Shown here piece after piece: positions 13,501 to 27,700 of a stretch of DNA of 64,000 nucleotides (position 1 is the first letter of the stretch; every line of letters begins with the position of its first letter). Below the pieces are notes generated by a model that was given only the letters and a program-made list of their open reading frames with translations, ran no database searches and was not told the DNA's origin. Origin of the DNA: Mugil cephalus (lineage: Eukaryota; Chordata; Actinopteri; Mugiliformes; Mugilidae); contig NC_061788.1 in assembly GCF_022458985.1 (NCBI RefSeq), positions 1,713,826-1,777,825 on the forward strand, in the 5' to 3' direction. Position numbers and translations under genes: made by a program.

Positions 13501-15719
13501 GCAGATAATAGCAGCCAGGTCGTTATTTGGTTTTCAAACGACACCAACGCACCGACAGAGGATAAAAAATCTGACGCCTGATGCGTCGTCAAAATCCACA
13601 CTCAATGAAACATTATCTGAGGAAGATGAGGGGAGGGGGGAGGCTGCGGAGATGAGATGCACTGTTGCCATGGTAATTGCCTCCGTGGCTACCAGCTATG
13701 TGTGAATAATGGTGTGGAGACACGAGGATGAGATGTACAGTACACTGTGGCTCCCCCCCAGGAGGCCTGGCCTCCGGGAGGCTACGTCCACCCCCCCCCT
13801 CCTCCTCCTCCACCATCGGCTGCTATATAATGTCAGCGACATCATCACATCACTGGTGTCACAGTGGGCTGTGGACGCGACGAAGACGAGGACGAGCGGA
13901 GACGGGAGACGCGTTGAGAATGTGGGACACGGCGCTGAGACCCGGATTCCTCAGTTTCCCCGTCTGCGGATTTACTTAATTAGATTCGAGCATTAGCTAA
14001 AGCAGGAGGCTAACAGGATCGCAGGTCCTGACACAGATCGTCAGGGACGTCTTTGGCACGTCTCACCTTCACGAGGGGTGTGAGTGCGACACGGTGACAA
14101 ACGGAAATTAAATTTATTTTGATTTACGAAAGGAAGCAGGAAGCAGCTTTGGGACTGATGCACATCCCTGTTTGAATAGGTGTGATAGACAGTGCAGGTG
14201 TGTTCCACAGGGCTCTGTTCTGGGCCCTGACTTATTTATATACTTATATGCTAATAACATACAAAACAACAAGTTTTAAAGGTAAATCTTACCACTTATA
14301 TGCAGGTAAACATCTCTCAATCAACAACCATCAACACGGTGCTGGCGCTTTGCTTTCCTGTACCAACGTTTTAGACTTTAACACAATTAAATTTCATTGT
14401 AAGCTGCTGTTTTATGAGAATAAACATATTTAATCGGACTGAAGGAATGTTTCCTTGCTCTTGCCCACAGGTCTTTAACAGGGGGGGTCCTTGACCCCTG
14501 GGGGACTGTGCAGGTGCTGCAGGGGGGTCGGCTGGTTTTGGTCGACATTTTTTTATATATTTCTTTAATTTTCCCCGACAAATTTAAAGAGAACATATGT
14601 TTGTGTTTACAGCAAAATGAATATTTGAACCTGTACAATAATTGAACAGCTTAATATTGAATACAGAATGATAATAATGATGTATATATTTATGAATAGC
14701 ACTGGGCCAAGTTTCATACAGACACATACAGTAGGTTGGAGGTCCTTATTTAAAGACCTTTGCTCTAACCCAGCGTAACGCGCTTCATTATTGATCAGTG
14801 AGATGTGAAGGTTTGTTTCCAGACTAATCTAAGTTGTTCCTACTGTCAGAGGCTAATTCATGCCTTTGTTTTGCTAATTTATATCGTTTTAATTTTGATA
14901 ATTAACTTCTTTCATCTTGTGTCACAGCATCAAAGCGTCCTCTTGCGATATCTTCTGGTTTTGTGGTGAACGACACAGTCAGCAAGTTTAACCATGATGA
15001 AAATAATTCCGACGGGTCGTTCAGAAAACAAGGAGTCGGCCTGAAACCAGCTCGTGTTTAAAGGGCTTGTTTTCTCTGCAGCGCAGATAAAGAACGGCCT
15101 CTGCAGCTCTTTCAGCATCGAGCGTCGTTCAGTCACAGAAATCATAGCTGGAACAAACAGAAAATGAGCTTCCAAGCCCAAATAAAGTGGCTTTTGTTTC
15201 AATTTAGCGCGCTCTCTGATTCAGTTGGAGGCTGTTTTTGGGGCGTTTGTTTTCGGGCCTGGTTTGCTATCATCGATTCTCACTTCTTCCCCCCTTCCTG
15301 TTTTATCTCTCCGCCAGACATGATGCATCATTTCCCCTCGGCTCCATCGCCGACGGTCGGGCTCGCACAAATAAAACGTCCTCACATGCATCCACACATG
15401 GCGTATGTACACAGCCGAGTGCACAGGGCATCCTTGTTTGCAGAATGGGTGCTACTGACAATCCCCCCCCCCCCCACCACCACCCACCACCACCCACCAC
15501 CACCCCTTCTCCTTCCACCACCTCCTCCTCCTCCCAAAACACACAGCCAGGTTTTCAAAGACTAAACATGCGCTGGAGAGGTATTAAGAGCGAAGGGAGA
15601 AACGACAGTCCTTACATCACCAAGACTCAAGGATTAACCTTAATCGCTGAACACTTCAACACTGCCCAGCTAATTCAACAAATGGCCTCTTCCACACACA
15701 CACACACACACACACACTA

Positions 15720-15754
<35 letters not shown>

Positions 15755-18700
15755 CAGCTCAAATCAGACACGAGTTCCTCTGAGCTTTGTCTCATTAGCG
15801 AGATCACCTGAACCGTCTAAAAATATCGAGCTGGCTTGTTCCAGCAGCCGCCCCGTCCTCCTCTCTGGCCACCTGTGGAGCCGCGAAGGCCCGAGGAACT
15901 GGACTCACTGCAACGTTCAGAGCCTCTGAACTCCCACCTCCACCAGACTTATTAGACTAGACTACAATATGGACATGACAGCGACTCTGTTCTACGACGG
16001 CAGTAAACACGTTCGCCTCCACGGAGCTCGGAAGACGTGCATGACCAGGGACGAGTCTGGCTCAGGTTTTATCTGATACTGGTTCTTTTGAAACGGTGCT
16101 GCTGCTTAAAGAATGAAAACATGCAAACTTTGACCAAAAACAGAGCCTTTTTGTGACGTGCAAGTGGAACAGAACTAAGACTAAGAAATGAATCAACCAA
16201 TATAAAATCTCTGTCAGGCATCAGGTTCAAGCTGAAGGTTGTTGAAGGTTCACTTCCATCTGTGCAGGAGAGAAACTGCAGCAACAGAGCTAAGGAGGCT
16301 AAGCTAATTAAAAAGTCTGAGCAGCTTTTGGGTCTGGTTGCTGCCATTAGCATCATTATTGGACCCATCTCTACGTGTGACCACTGTAACTCTTCTGTCC
16401 ATTAAAGCATCGAGCCAACGCCACCAGATCTTCACCGGAGCAGAACCAGTTCCCAAAGGAGAGACTTCACAAAAAGATAAATGAATGAACCGCAACCTTG
16501 GGAGGTTTGTCGTGCAGTCTACAACAGATCAACACAGAATCCATAAACAGGAAGGACACAATGTTCTGCTTCATGTGGTGAAGACCTGGTAGCTGCTTTG
16601 CCAGCAGGTCATTGAGCTTGGACAGCTCAGTGACCTGTACGCTAGCTGTTAGCTCTTATCGAGCCAGCACCAGGATTTATGTGCCTTTGTTTTGGTTTAT
16701 TACGGAGACATATCAGACAACCCTGATAATTTCAGGTCATTTATTTTAGATCTGCTGTAAATCAAAAGCACGTCTGTGTAGGTGTGCGATGACACCTCCT
16801 TCCTGTTTGCTAGCTAGCATTAAAGCTGCCAAAAATCAAAGGACAGCTAAAGTCTTGTGTGACTAAACCACGTCTGATGTGTCGAAGGAAGCGAGTCAGA
16901 CGCTGGTTCGTTTGCTGCGGTGGTTGTAGTTAATCATTATTTAATACTGCCAACAATAAAAGGACTGAACAGCTTCCATGGAGTCCATTCAGGTTAAAGG
17001 CTGCAGCAACAACAACAACAACAACAACAACAACACGGCACGAGCTCCCCTCCCCACACTACATGGACTCTGACTGGAAGTGGATTTATTGGACTGGATG
17101 GACTGAACGTGGAGGTTTTATGGAAGCTTTAGTCTAGTGGACGACACGGGGACGAGCAGCCGGTTGTAAGAGGATATTTTGGACTCTGCTACCGCTGCAG
17201 GAGTAAATTATTCTTTGGATCGCTTTGAGTTTCTACTCACGATAAAGGGAATAAAAAAAGAGAAAGTATCTTATTGAAGAGTCATGTGAGGGAGGAGATG
17301 ACTTGACTGTGTTGCATTATACATACACTGACCTTTACTGGTGGAAGAGCAGCCCACAGTGTGTACGTATGTGTGTGTGTGCATGCACTGCACAATGTGA
17401 CCGATATTCATCCGAGTATAACTTCAGCATTAGCAAACAATATTAGGTATTCTTCCAGCCACGCCGCTCTGCTGCCCTGCTTTCCAATAAAGACACTCAG
17501 ACTCTCCAGTTTTAGACGTAATTTCATAAAGTGGCTTTCAGATATAACTCCGACACAATGTGTCCACGGCTCAGTCCCTACATGTCTAGAGGTGTATGTC
17601 TACATGAGGGCAGTGGTGTATATACATATATTGTTGGAGATCAAGGTGGTCGATACCACTTCTCAAGAAAGACACGTTGTCTTCGTTTGAAGGAGACTAA
17701 ACGTCTAAACACCATCAAAGAAGGCGTTTTATTATCCAAGTCTACGATAAAGAGGAGACTCCAGGTGGGCAAAGCATCTGGCCGATATTGGTTATATTGG
17801 TTCACTGGAGAACCATTCATTGGGGAAACGTGATGAACAGTTTCCTGCAACTATAGTCACGTATCTGGTTGTTAACACACCACAGTTGAGTTTCTGATGG
17901 ACAACACCAACCGACGTTCCTCCAACTCCTTAAGAACTCAAGACATGAGCTGGATGGTAGAGAACCGTCACAAACATCAGATGAAACGCACTCTAGAAAT
18001 CCAACAACTCCATCTGGACAAACCACGAGTTCTGAAGGTAAAACCGTTGGGATATTCTGCGACGACTGAGTCAGTCAAATGACCTCGACCTGATAAAAAC
18101 CTACAAACACACAACAAAAGTCAAGAACTTGTTGAATTACCTTTGCATTGCTAAAAGTTATTGTGAGTTCTCATTATTCTGTTTGATGTTGGTTCAACCA
18201 CTAGTTTAGTTGCCCAAACGGCCAAATTTCTAGATACTTCCTGACTCTTGATTAAAACTTTGGGGAATTTAATTATAAACCGTGGCTTAAACCTTCACAG
18301 TTCAGGCTTCAAGTTATAGCGAAATGCAAAGAATTACAACATGAGTGCACAGGTTCTCGGCTTCAAAGGGCAAAGACGTAGGATTTATCTGACAAATGGA
18401 AGAATAAACAGTAAATAAGACATTCCTCTTCCTGAACAGATTAAATGTGTCTTAGACGTAGATGTATGGACAAAAAACAAAGAGTCAGAAGGTCTGAGTT
18501 AATCGTCTTCTCGTGTGGTTTGGTTTTCTAGGACCTGACCTCTTCACATTCTGCACATGGTTTTCAGGTAACACCACCAGCTCTGATTCGGAAACTTCAG
18601 GCCTCGTCTCTTTAGTTTGATGAATATACTGAGTGGATTCATCTCCCCTGAGGCCTGATGGCTCCAAAGGTGGAGGAACTTCATACGGTCACCAACAAAA

Positions 18701-21700
18701 AGCAGCAGCAGAAAACAGTCACGTCAAATATTTATCAGGAGAATGAGTCCAACAGCTGCAACGAAGAATTATTTTTGTGTTGGTGCAGTTTATTCATTTG
18801 TTTTAGGAATAGTTGGTCGGTTTAGTCGACTAAAAACTTACAATCAGAACTTTACAGAATAAGGTGATGTCTCTGAAGTTCGTGTTTAGTTGCTGTGTTT
18901 GATGACTTTTAAAAAGCGCTTCGCTTCGAAAAATGAGAAGAAACTACTATTAAAATTACTTTTAAGGCTTTTATCTACCAACTAATTTAAAATGCACGTG
19001 TTTGACTGGACCAAACCAACATCAAGCTGTAGGTGGACGATAAGCTGGGTTTGGATTTGTTGGAAAGATCTGATATTTATTCCTAAAATCCTCTGATTAA
19101 TGTTTTAAATGTGTTATCTAGCCATGTCGTACCACATGAACCGGTTCATGAACATCCTGCTCCATCTACCGAGCCTTGAAAGGAGACTTAAAACACGACA
19201 GAAGCTTTAACTGTGTTTAACTCTGAAGGCTGATGTGATGTGTGGCTGTATTTTGAATTTAAATCAGGAAACCCGCAGCGACTCCCAGTCCGACCCAGCG
19301 AAGAGCGGCGAGATGCTACGTGACGTTAGCGACACATCATATTAATATTAAAGACACTCCCTTTATAGTTATGAGATCGCGTTAGCTTTAAGTTTGGAGG
19401 TATTTGAGGAGGAACATGTCTGAGATGCCCCAGGCATGTACAGCGCTCTGAAGACATGGTGTAACTCCACCACGGGACTGTTTGCAAAAGTAAAACAAAT
19501 TACAGGAGCGGATGTCTCGTCCTGGAACAACTCTGAGTGTTTACAAAGGCTCTTGAATTAAATATGTTAAAATGTATTAGCTCTCAACGTCTGAACACAT
19601 TGTACTCGCTTCTGCAAATTCAACTTCCACGACTTTGTAATCACCTCGGAGCGCTGAGGAAAGGCAGGCGAGGGCTTAAAGCATGATTCACACATTTGGT
19701 TTACAATCTAGCCGGCGAACTGGACACAACAATAAAAGAGACGGAGCATATGGAGAGTGTCTGCAGGCCTCCCGGCGGGCCTCCAGTCTGCATGTTAAAC
19801 AGCTTTATTACATCAACCTGCACATCTGAGGAGAGATTTATGTCCACGGCCACCAGTCATGTGGTCGCCAACGCATGGAGACGCCATAACATGACAGCGG
19901 TGGTCCTGTCCAGGACAAACGAAGACAAAAAGGACACACAAAACCAGAAAACCTGGAGGCAGGGAGGCTATGGGTCAAGGAAAATATAGAAAATGTGCAG
20001 CAAAGTGAAAAGCTGACATCTGTCTCTGTGGCGTATAGCGAGGAGAAAAAGTCCTGCACGCCATATTAACCAGCCCGAGTACCGCTAACCCATTTAGCAT
20101 CGGCAGAAACTAAAGGACAGTCAGGAACTAACATTACCCACAATTCAACTGGGTCGCCAAAGGTTTGGTTCAAGGTTGAGATACAGAGCTGAGGTTTTAT
20201 TATTATTTGAAAGTCTGTGGCTCAAAGAGAACCCAAGATATTATAGTTATACTGATTAAATGAGCCAATATTACAGTCTGTGCTGTGAGCTCCTTGTAGC
20301 TAAATGTTCCTGGTAACAGCTGATCAGTTTGATCCTCAGAACAGAGTCGGTTCAGTTGTGAGATGTTGGTGGTTTCCTCTCATCAACTGATGCTACAACA
20401 TTTCTACTGGATGAAGGTCAGGACTTTGACTTGTTCCTAAACATTCATCTGGTTCTTCTGGAGAACCACTGGTGTTCTTGGGCTCCTTGTCTTGATGCAT
20501 GACCCAGTTTCTCTTCACATTCAGCTCATGGACATAGAGAAGCTGGACAAAAGTAAGAGACATGAACCTAGAGGGGAAATGTTGTGGAGACACTGAGATG
20601 CCGCCGTCATTTACCTGCAGAAGTCTTAACTGAAAACTTCAGCTCCACCACAACACGAGAACATCCATCAGACTTCCCACAGCTCCCCCTACAGACACTA
20701 AAAGCTTCACACAACTGTTTTCACATGTGTTGCTCCTCAACACCTGGGAAAACACAGTAATGTGTAACATTGGTGGAGTTCCTCTTCAAACAGCTGAGGC
20801 GTGGCGTCTTTTCCTTTGAGTCACACCAGAGTTTAAAGCAAGCAGAAATGTTCTAGTGTGTAGAAGCGTCGAAGCGCTGAACTGCTGCTGTCAGCGAGTT
20901 TGCAAAACAAATCAACACGCTGCCACCGTGAACCATGAGTGACTTTACAGACTGACCTTTGAGTGCACAAACACAGCGATGACAGACGCTGCCGGTGTCG
21001 CAACATTCAGCTTTTTATGCAACATCGACGAGGGTTCAACAACAATGGTCATGAATAGTTAAATAGTTGTGCCAGTAGCATTGAAGCTAACTTGAGCTCA
21101 CTGACTGCCAGCTAGCTACTGAGACAAGCGTGCTAACAGTTAGCATCAGGCATGCAATCAGACTGGATCAATATCAACTCCTGATCAGTTCTTCTCTGAT
21201 CTTTTCTTAAGTGCAATTGAGCAACTGTTGAGCAACCGAGCGATTTCTCTTTGTTTTTCTACAGAGAATGAAGTCCACGACGTGGAGTAAAGGTCTCCCA
21301 GACATTATCTGAACCGAAAGGACACATGCACGACATTTAAATTTCACTTGAGGGTGCGTTTTAACCGATACAGAGAAAAAAGAAAAACAAACACCTGCAT
21401 GTCACTGGTCAGTCCTACGACCAATGAGATCAGGGAATTGTGAGATGTTTGCTTCTCAGTAAACGCTTTAATCACCGATAATAGTTTGTCCTCAACAAAC
21501 GTCTTAAGAGCTAAGTTCTGCAACTTTTGTTGTAAATAAAAGACACTCTTAAGTCCATCGCCACATTAAGCCACGCCCAGATGATCCGATTGGCCCAGCA
21601 CGTCTACGCAGAATCAGTTCCCAACAGAGAGACTCTAGACCTACTTTCCTTCACTAAAGCTGTTTGGATGAAGGAGCTAAAGACAGGCAGGGATTGACCC

Positions 21701-24700
21701 GGGACATCGTTGATACTTAATCCCATCTACAAGGGCTTTGGATTCCCTGAAGTCCAGGATCTAAGGATCTAGGACCAACAAACTTTTAACGACAACCAGT
21801 TAAACCTCAAACACCAAGAGCACCTGAACACAACCCGTCAGGAGTCATAGTCTGAGACGCTACACTGGTTCGTACCATCCACCTCTGCACTGAACGTGTG
21901 ATCGGGTCTCATCGCTGAGCGTTCACCATCAAACGAGACCTACATGACACATTCCTTCCTTGAGGTTACCGAGGTGACGACACCCCAGACACACATAAAA
22001 GCAGAATTTATCACAGGTCTGACACTATGCAGCTCAAACGACTGAAAACGACACCTAACGAGGTTCAGACTCATTTAGGTCTGGAAACACATCGACCCAG
22101 CGCACCCTGAAAGTCAGGGGGCGATGGTTCTGGTAATTCTTCAGCGTCAGAGATCAACTTCATTTCTTGATTAATTAATGAAAACACCAATAATGACGTC
22201 TCATGTGATTTACCAGATGTCAGAGAGCAGCACCCATCTATCTGTGAAGAAAAGGTCTCAGACTCCATCGGATTATGTTGATTAGCCGAGTTGACAACTC
22301 GGCTAATAATAACAAAACCACGATGAACTAGAACTCTGTGTCTAATCTGGTTCTGGCAGGTTTTAAACCAGCTCTTTAGTTAAATGCCTTCTTTTCTCTT
22401 TTATTACTGTTATAACTTTTATTAGGACGTACTGAATTTGTCCATAATTATTATTGGAACACGTATTACTGTTATTGGCTGTAATTTGGTGGAACCAATT
22501 TCCAATTCCTCGGACAAAACTGAGCCTCAGCGGCCACACGTTTAATTAAATGTCATTTTACTCTGTGGAGTTTAAGATGATCGTAAAAGAGCTGAGGGTG
22601 ATTCTCAAGTCAAATAAGACGGTGACATCCACCAACACGTTCTACCTGGGGTTAACTCAGCGCTGCCGTCCAAACAAACGCTTTAAACTGGACAAACGTG
22701 ATCGATTCCTGACCACTGTCTCCTGTTCCCGCCAAGCCAATCAAATCATCGGGGGGCGTGGCTTAATGTGGTGAAGTAACTAGGGCGCTACGTGGTTTAT
22801 GTTCGCAACTAAACTGCTGCTGTTGGAGAACGGAGTCGTTAGCTAGCGTCAAAGCTGCCAAAAACCAAAGAAGAAGAAGAGGAAGTAGAAACCTGTGACC
22901 GACCACGTTTCCTGTGTGAACTGAAATGAACACGAGCTACGAGCTCCCCTCCCCTCACTGCATTTATTGGACTGGATCCAGTCGACTCCAGGAGAAGATT
23001 CCACAGCTTTAAATCAAACCCAACATTTAACCTTAAAAAGCTGATATTAGGGTCGTTTAACACTTTTAGCTTTTTGCACTTCTCGTTGGGTGTTGAGTGT
23101 TTTACCACCATTTTATCAAACTTGACCTCATTATTTCCTTCCACACTTGTGATGGATTAAAAACAGGAATATCGAGACTGACCAGTTGCGTCCTATGATT
23201 TCTTTTTGAAGCTGCCGTCTGCAGCTTCGTTCGGACACAACAACGACCAGGTGTCTGTTATTTTCATCCCTTTACTCAAATGAAACCTCTCATTGGTGCT
23301 GTGATGCGTGGGCGTACGCCTGATGTACGTCGCTCCATTTACAGCAACATTTTGCCAGTTAAATCTATGTAAATGAACGTCAGGGCTGTTTGAAAGGCTA
23401 ATACAGGTCTGCAGGGGAACATTTCTGCAGAGTAAAACAGAGAAACGCGTATTATTATCATTATTATTATTATTGTTCTCTCAGCTCCAGCGTCTGTCGT
23501 GTTCAGAAACAGTCCGATAGCTTTGATGTGAAGATGGCGTGAATCACGACGGATGAATAAAAAGGACAGACGTGAGGAGGACTGGAGGCGTGGACAGTCT
23601 GTTGACACACACATCCTGGCCTCTGGGAGAAAAGAAACGCTGCATTCTGGGAAAAAAGGCAGGGAGATGGCGACGGGCTCGTTTTTACCGTTTATTTTTT
23701 TCTAATATTTTTTTTTTCCGTTCGCCTTTAACATCGACCTCCCTCCCTCCCTTTCTCCGATCACCTGTTTTATTCCTCCTTTAATCAATTTCATTTCTCC
23801 CCATCGACGAGCAAATGCAGCAGCAGCGGCAGCAGCAGCAGCAGTTCTGGTCGGTCCGGTTGCCGCGGCAACCGCAGTTGCCCGGCAACGGGAGACTCTC
23901 CATCATCCATTCCTGAAGTCTGACAGATGGAGAGGGAGAATGCCAAGGCGAGAGAGAGAGAGGGGGGAAGAGAGGACAAGAAGAGGAGGAGGAGGAGAAA
24001 GAATGAGGAAGAAAAGGACTGAAGAATGAAAACAGAGGCCGAGATGAGGAGATGATGCAATCGTCATAAAACACAGCCGCTCTGATAAACGATCCCCGCG
24101 TCTTATTTTCCCCGTCGCTGGTTCACACTTTCATCTCTTTCACTTTGTGTGTTTTTTTATTTATTTTTCTGTGTGTGGATTAAACTGTGGCAGCGTTTTT
24201 ATTTTTTTCTGATGACGATATGTGAAGATCTGAGCGTCTGTCGATTTGAAACGATTTAACGTGGTGATTTATTTTATCTAACACTGTTTATTCATCTAGT
24301 TTTATTTTATATTAACACATATCTTCATATCCATACTTCTACTCTAGTGAAACGTGCATCTTATATCTTATACACACTCCAATATTTCTATGTATTTTGT
24401 ATGTTTTATATACAAATACATTTTATCATTTATATACGTTTTATATATATTTTGTATTTTATATACATGTCTGTATATGATCAGATATTTATTATATACT
24501 TACATAATATTTGTGGGTTATTTTACATATACTTTACGTAACGTTTTGTGTATATTTTGACATTTTTTATGTATTTCATATATAATTTGTAAACTGATAT
24601 CACATTTTCTTTTATGTATTTTATATTATTTTATGTTTTATATTTAGACTTTGTAGATTTTAAATACATTTATATATTTCTCTCCATTCTTTTTAACATT

Positions 24701-27700
24701 TATTTTAATTTACTTACATATTTTTCTGTCAGTTCGTTTGATGGTGTAATTTGTTATAAATTGTTTAAATACCAAGAAATAAAGGGTGAAATATTTCCTG
24801 CTGCGTCTTTTCTGAGATTTAAACAACTCATTCATTTTTCCTCCATGAAGCATAAAAGAAAAGGATATTTAAAGTATTATTAAAGTATTATCCTGTGTCA
24901 GTCCATGTTAACAGACATAGTCCAAATTTGTTGGTTCAGGAGTGAAAGCAGCTGAACTCAGAACTTCTAGAGGCTGGATGGAGGCAGCAGGTGGACGGGG
25001 GACGGGGACGCGGGGGCGTGGGGGGGGGCAGCAGGGGATGGGGGGGCAGCAGGGGATGGGGGGGTAGATGCAAGATGACGAAGACGTTAATAAACAGCCG
25101 ACATTAGTCAGAGACTCGAGGCTCCGCAAGGAAACAAACTACTGGTTCATTTGTTGCTTTTTAGGTTCGGTTCTTAGAGGGAGAATAAAACCCCCAGGAC
25201 CAGGACCAGGACCGGGACCGGGACCAGAGCCAGAGCCAGGACCAGAGCCAGGACCAGGACCAGGACCGGGGCCGGGACCAGGACCAGGACCAGGAACAGG
25301 ACCAGAGCCAGGACCAGGACCAGGACCGGGGCCAGGACCAGGACCAGGACCGGGGCCAGGACCAGAGCCAGGACCAGGACCGGGACCGGGACCAGGACCA
25401 GGACCAGGACCAGGACCAGGACCGAGGACGGCAGCGACCAGGACCAGGACCAGAGACCGGACCAGGACAGGACCAAAAGGGCCAACGGACCAGGACCAGA
25501 GGACCGGACGGACAGGACCAGGAGACACAGAGCCAGGAGGACCGGGACCCAGGACCGGGGCCAGGACCGGGGCCAGGACCAGGACCAGAGCCAGGACCAG
25601 AGTGATGGAGGAGGAGTAAAGGTTCTGGTGGTAACCATGGTAACTTTTACTAACCATCTCCTAATAAATGAACATCAGCTGAGGGACACAAACATGGAGG
25701 AGAACACACTTCCTCCTCTTATTCTCCCTGTCCCCCCGTCTCCGTCTCGTCCCCCCTCATGTCTCCTCCCTATAAACCCACACATATGATACATACGTAT
25801 AACTGGAGGTGAGGTGGTGCCCAGCTAGATGCTGTATTTAGCCTGGGTACAGGGTCTTTATTATATAATGTTCATCCTGGGTGACCCTGACACCCTCTGA
25901 CCCGTGGACGTCCCCGGGACGAGTCCACTCATGGCCGGGTGGACCTGGGTGGACCCGGGTGGACGCTTGTGGACCCTGGTGGACGATGGTCCAACATGTG
26001 GACGCCGACGGCCTCTGACCGACGCCACGCTCCTCATCTTTGTGACACGGCCTAAAATAAGGACTCTGACTGTCACCCCCTCCCGCCCCCGGGCGCCGGG
26101 ACGACCAAAGACAGCGAAGGACGCTCGCCAGATGGACTTTTTTTTTAAAAATAACAATAACCGGACTTTAAACCCCCCCGCCCCTCTGGAAAGGGTCCAA
26201 TAAAGCCGTCAGTGATGGAGGAATGAAGACGTCTCGTCCACGAGGACAGACATTCCAGCGGCACCGTCTTCTTTGTGACCTTGGTTGCCATGGCAGCCAG
26301 CGAGGCTCATCGAGCTGAAGGACGAGGCCTCTTCAGACCAAACAGCCGCACACGCTCAGGACACGACAAAGACTTTATTTCACTCAGATTATTATTATCA
26401 GGAGGAAACGTAGATAAATATCACCTATATTTACTAAATAATGATAAATATATGCAACAATATGAACAATACATTATTATTATTATTTATATATTGTGTC
26501 TTTATGCAATTATTATTATTATTATTAGTATTATACACTGTGGGTTTATTAGTCTGTTAATGTACAACTACTACTTACAATAATAATATTAAACCATCTG
26601 TAACATTCAGGAAAATGTAAATAAATATCACTTAAATATAATAATAATAATGATAAATACAGATACATAAATAATAATGTATAATAAATTGCTACTCTCC
26701 ATTTTACATGAGTTTATTCCTTTATATTATTTTATTATTATTAGTTTTAAACATATTATAGAACGACTATATTCTCTTCTTTGAGACGTATATTGTTATA
26801 TTATAAAATATCAATATATTATATTATTGTTATTATTGTTAAACGTATCATTATATTATATCATTAGACAAATAAATCCTGAGGGACGTCCCACACTGTC
26901 CCCTCCACCGTCCACATGCTGGACAGTGGAATAATAACAGAAGGACCTTATGATCTGGAGAAGACGCCGCGTGTCCTGGTTTTTAACTCATGTTGGTGGC
27001 TGCATTTTAAACACGAAGCAATAACAGATGGAGGAAGACGGATGTTGGAGGACAGACATTTGGACTCTGCAAACTAAACTCTGAAATATGTGGCATGTTT
27101 TACTAAAAACGTCGGCGTCTTATCAAATGTTCAACACGTCAATTAGCTGAAGTGTCATGGGCGCTAATTGATTTGATTATTTTATCAGCTCTGGTGCGTA
27201 AAGTGAAGCTGTGCTGGGACGGATCCACTGACATATTCAAACACACATATTTACCATTCAAATGCGTACGCTACACGGGAGCAGTGCATTTCCCTAAACT
27301 GAGCCTCCGACGGCCGAACGCTGGGGAGGAATCATTCTGCTCAGAGCGAAGGGAGGAAACGAAAAGAAAACGCCGTCAACAGCCGGAGAGAGAGAAACGA
27401 AGCCCCATTAAAAACCAGATACTCATTAAAAACCAGATACTGAGCTCATCCATTCATCCACTGGTAGAAATGAACCTGAACCAGAGACGCCTGTTCATTA
27501 GTGACGAGAACCAACTCCACTACACACTGATGCTTCCTTCCTTCCTTCTGAAAGTTTGGCGGCAAAAAAAAAACAAAACAAAAAAACAACAACATTAGCT
27601 TAAAGCTAACAAATGGTGATTTTGTTAGCGTTAGCATGCACAGGCGTTTGAATAGGAAACTCTTTTCTACTTTTAAAAAATGATTCGATGTCTGAGAAGA

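Noticed and set aside
15164-15720. Overlapping 133- and 160-codon plus-strand frames
   Set aside because: Both are carried by the poly-C/CAC and CA microsatellites, with no domain or splice support.
25068-25657. Pro-Gly-rich frames on both strands as a collagen-like gene
   Set aside because: The 6-bp repeat unit keeps several frames open on both strands; collagen would need Gly every third residue, which is not seen.
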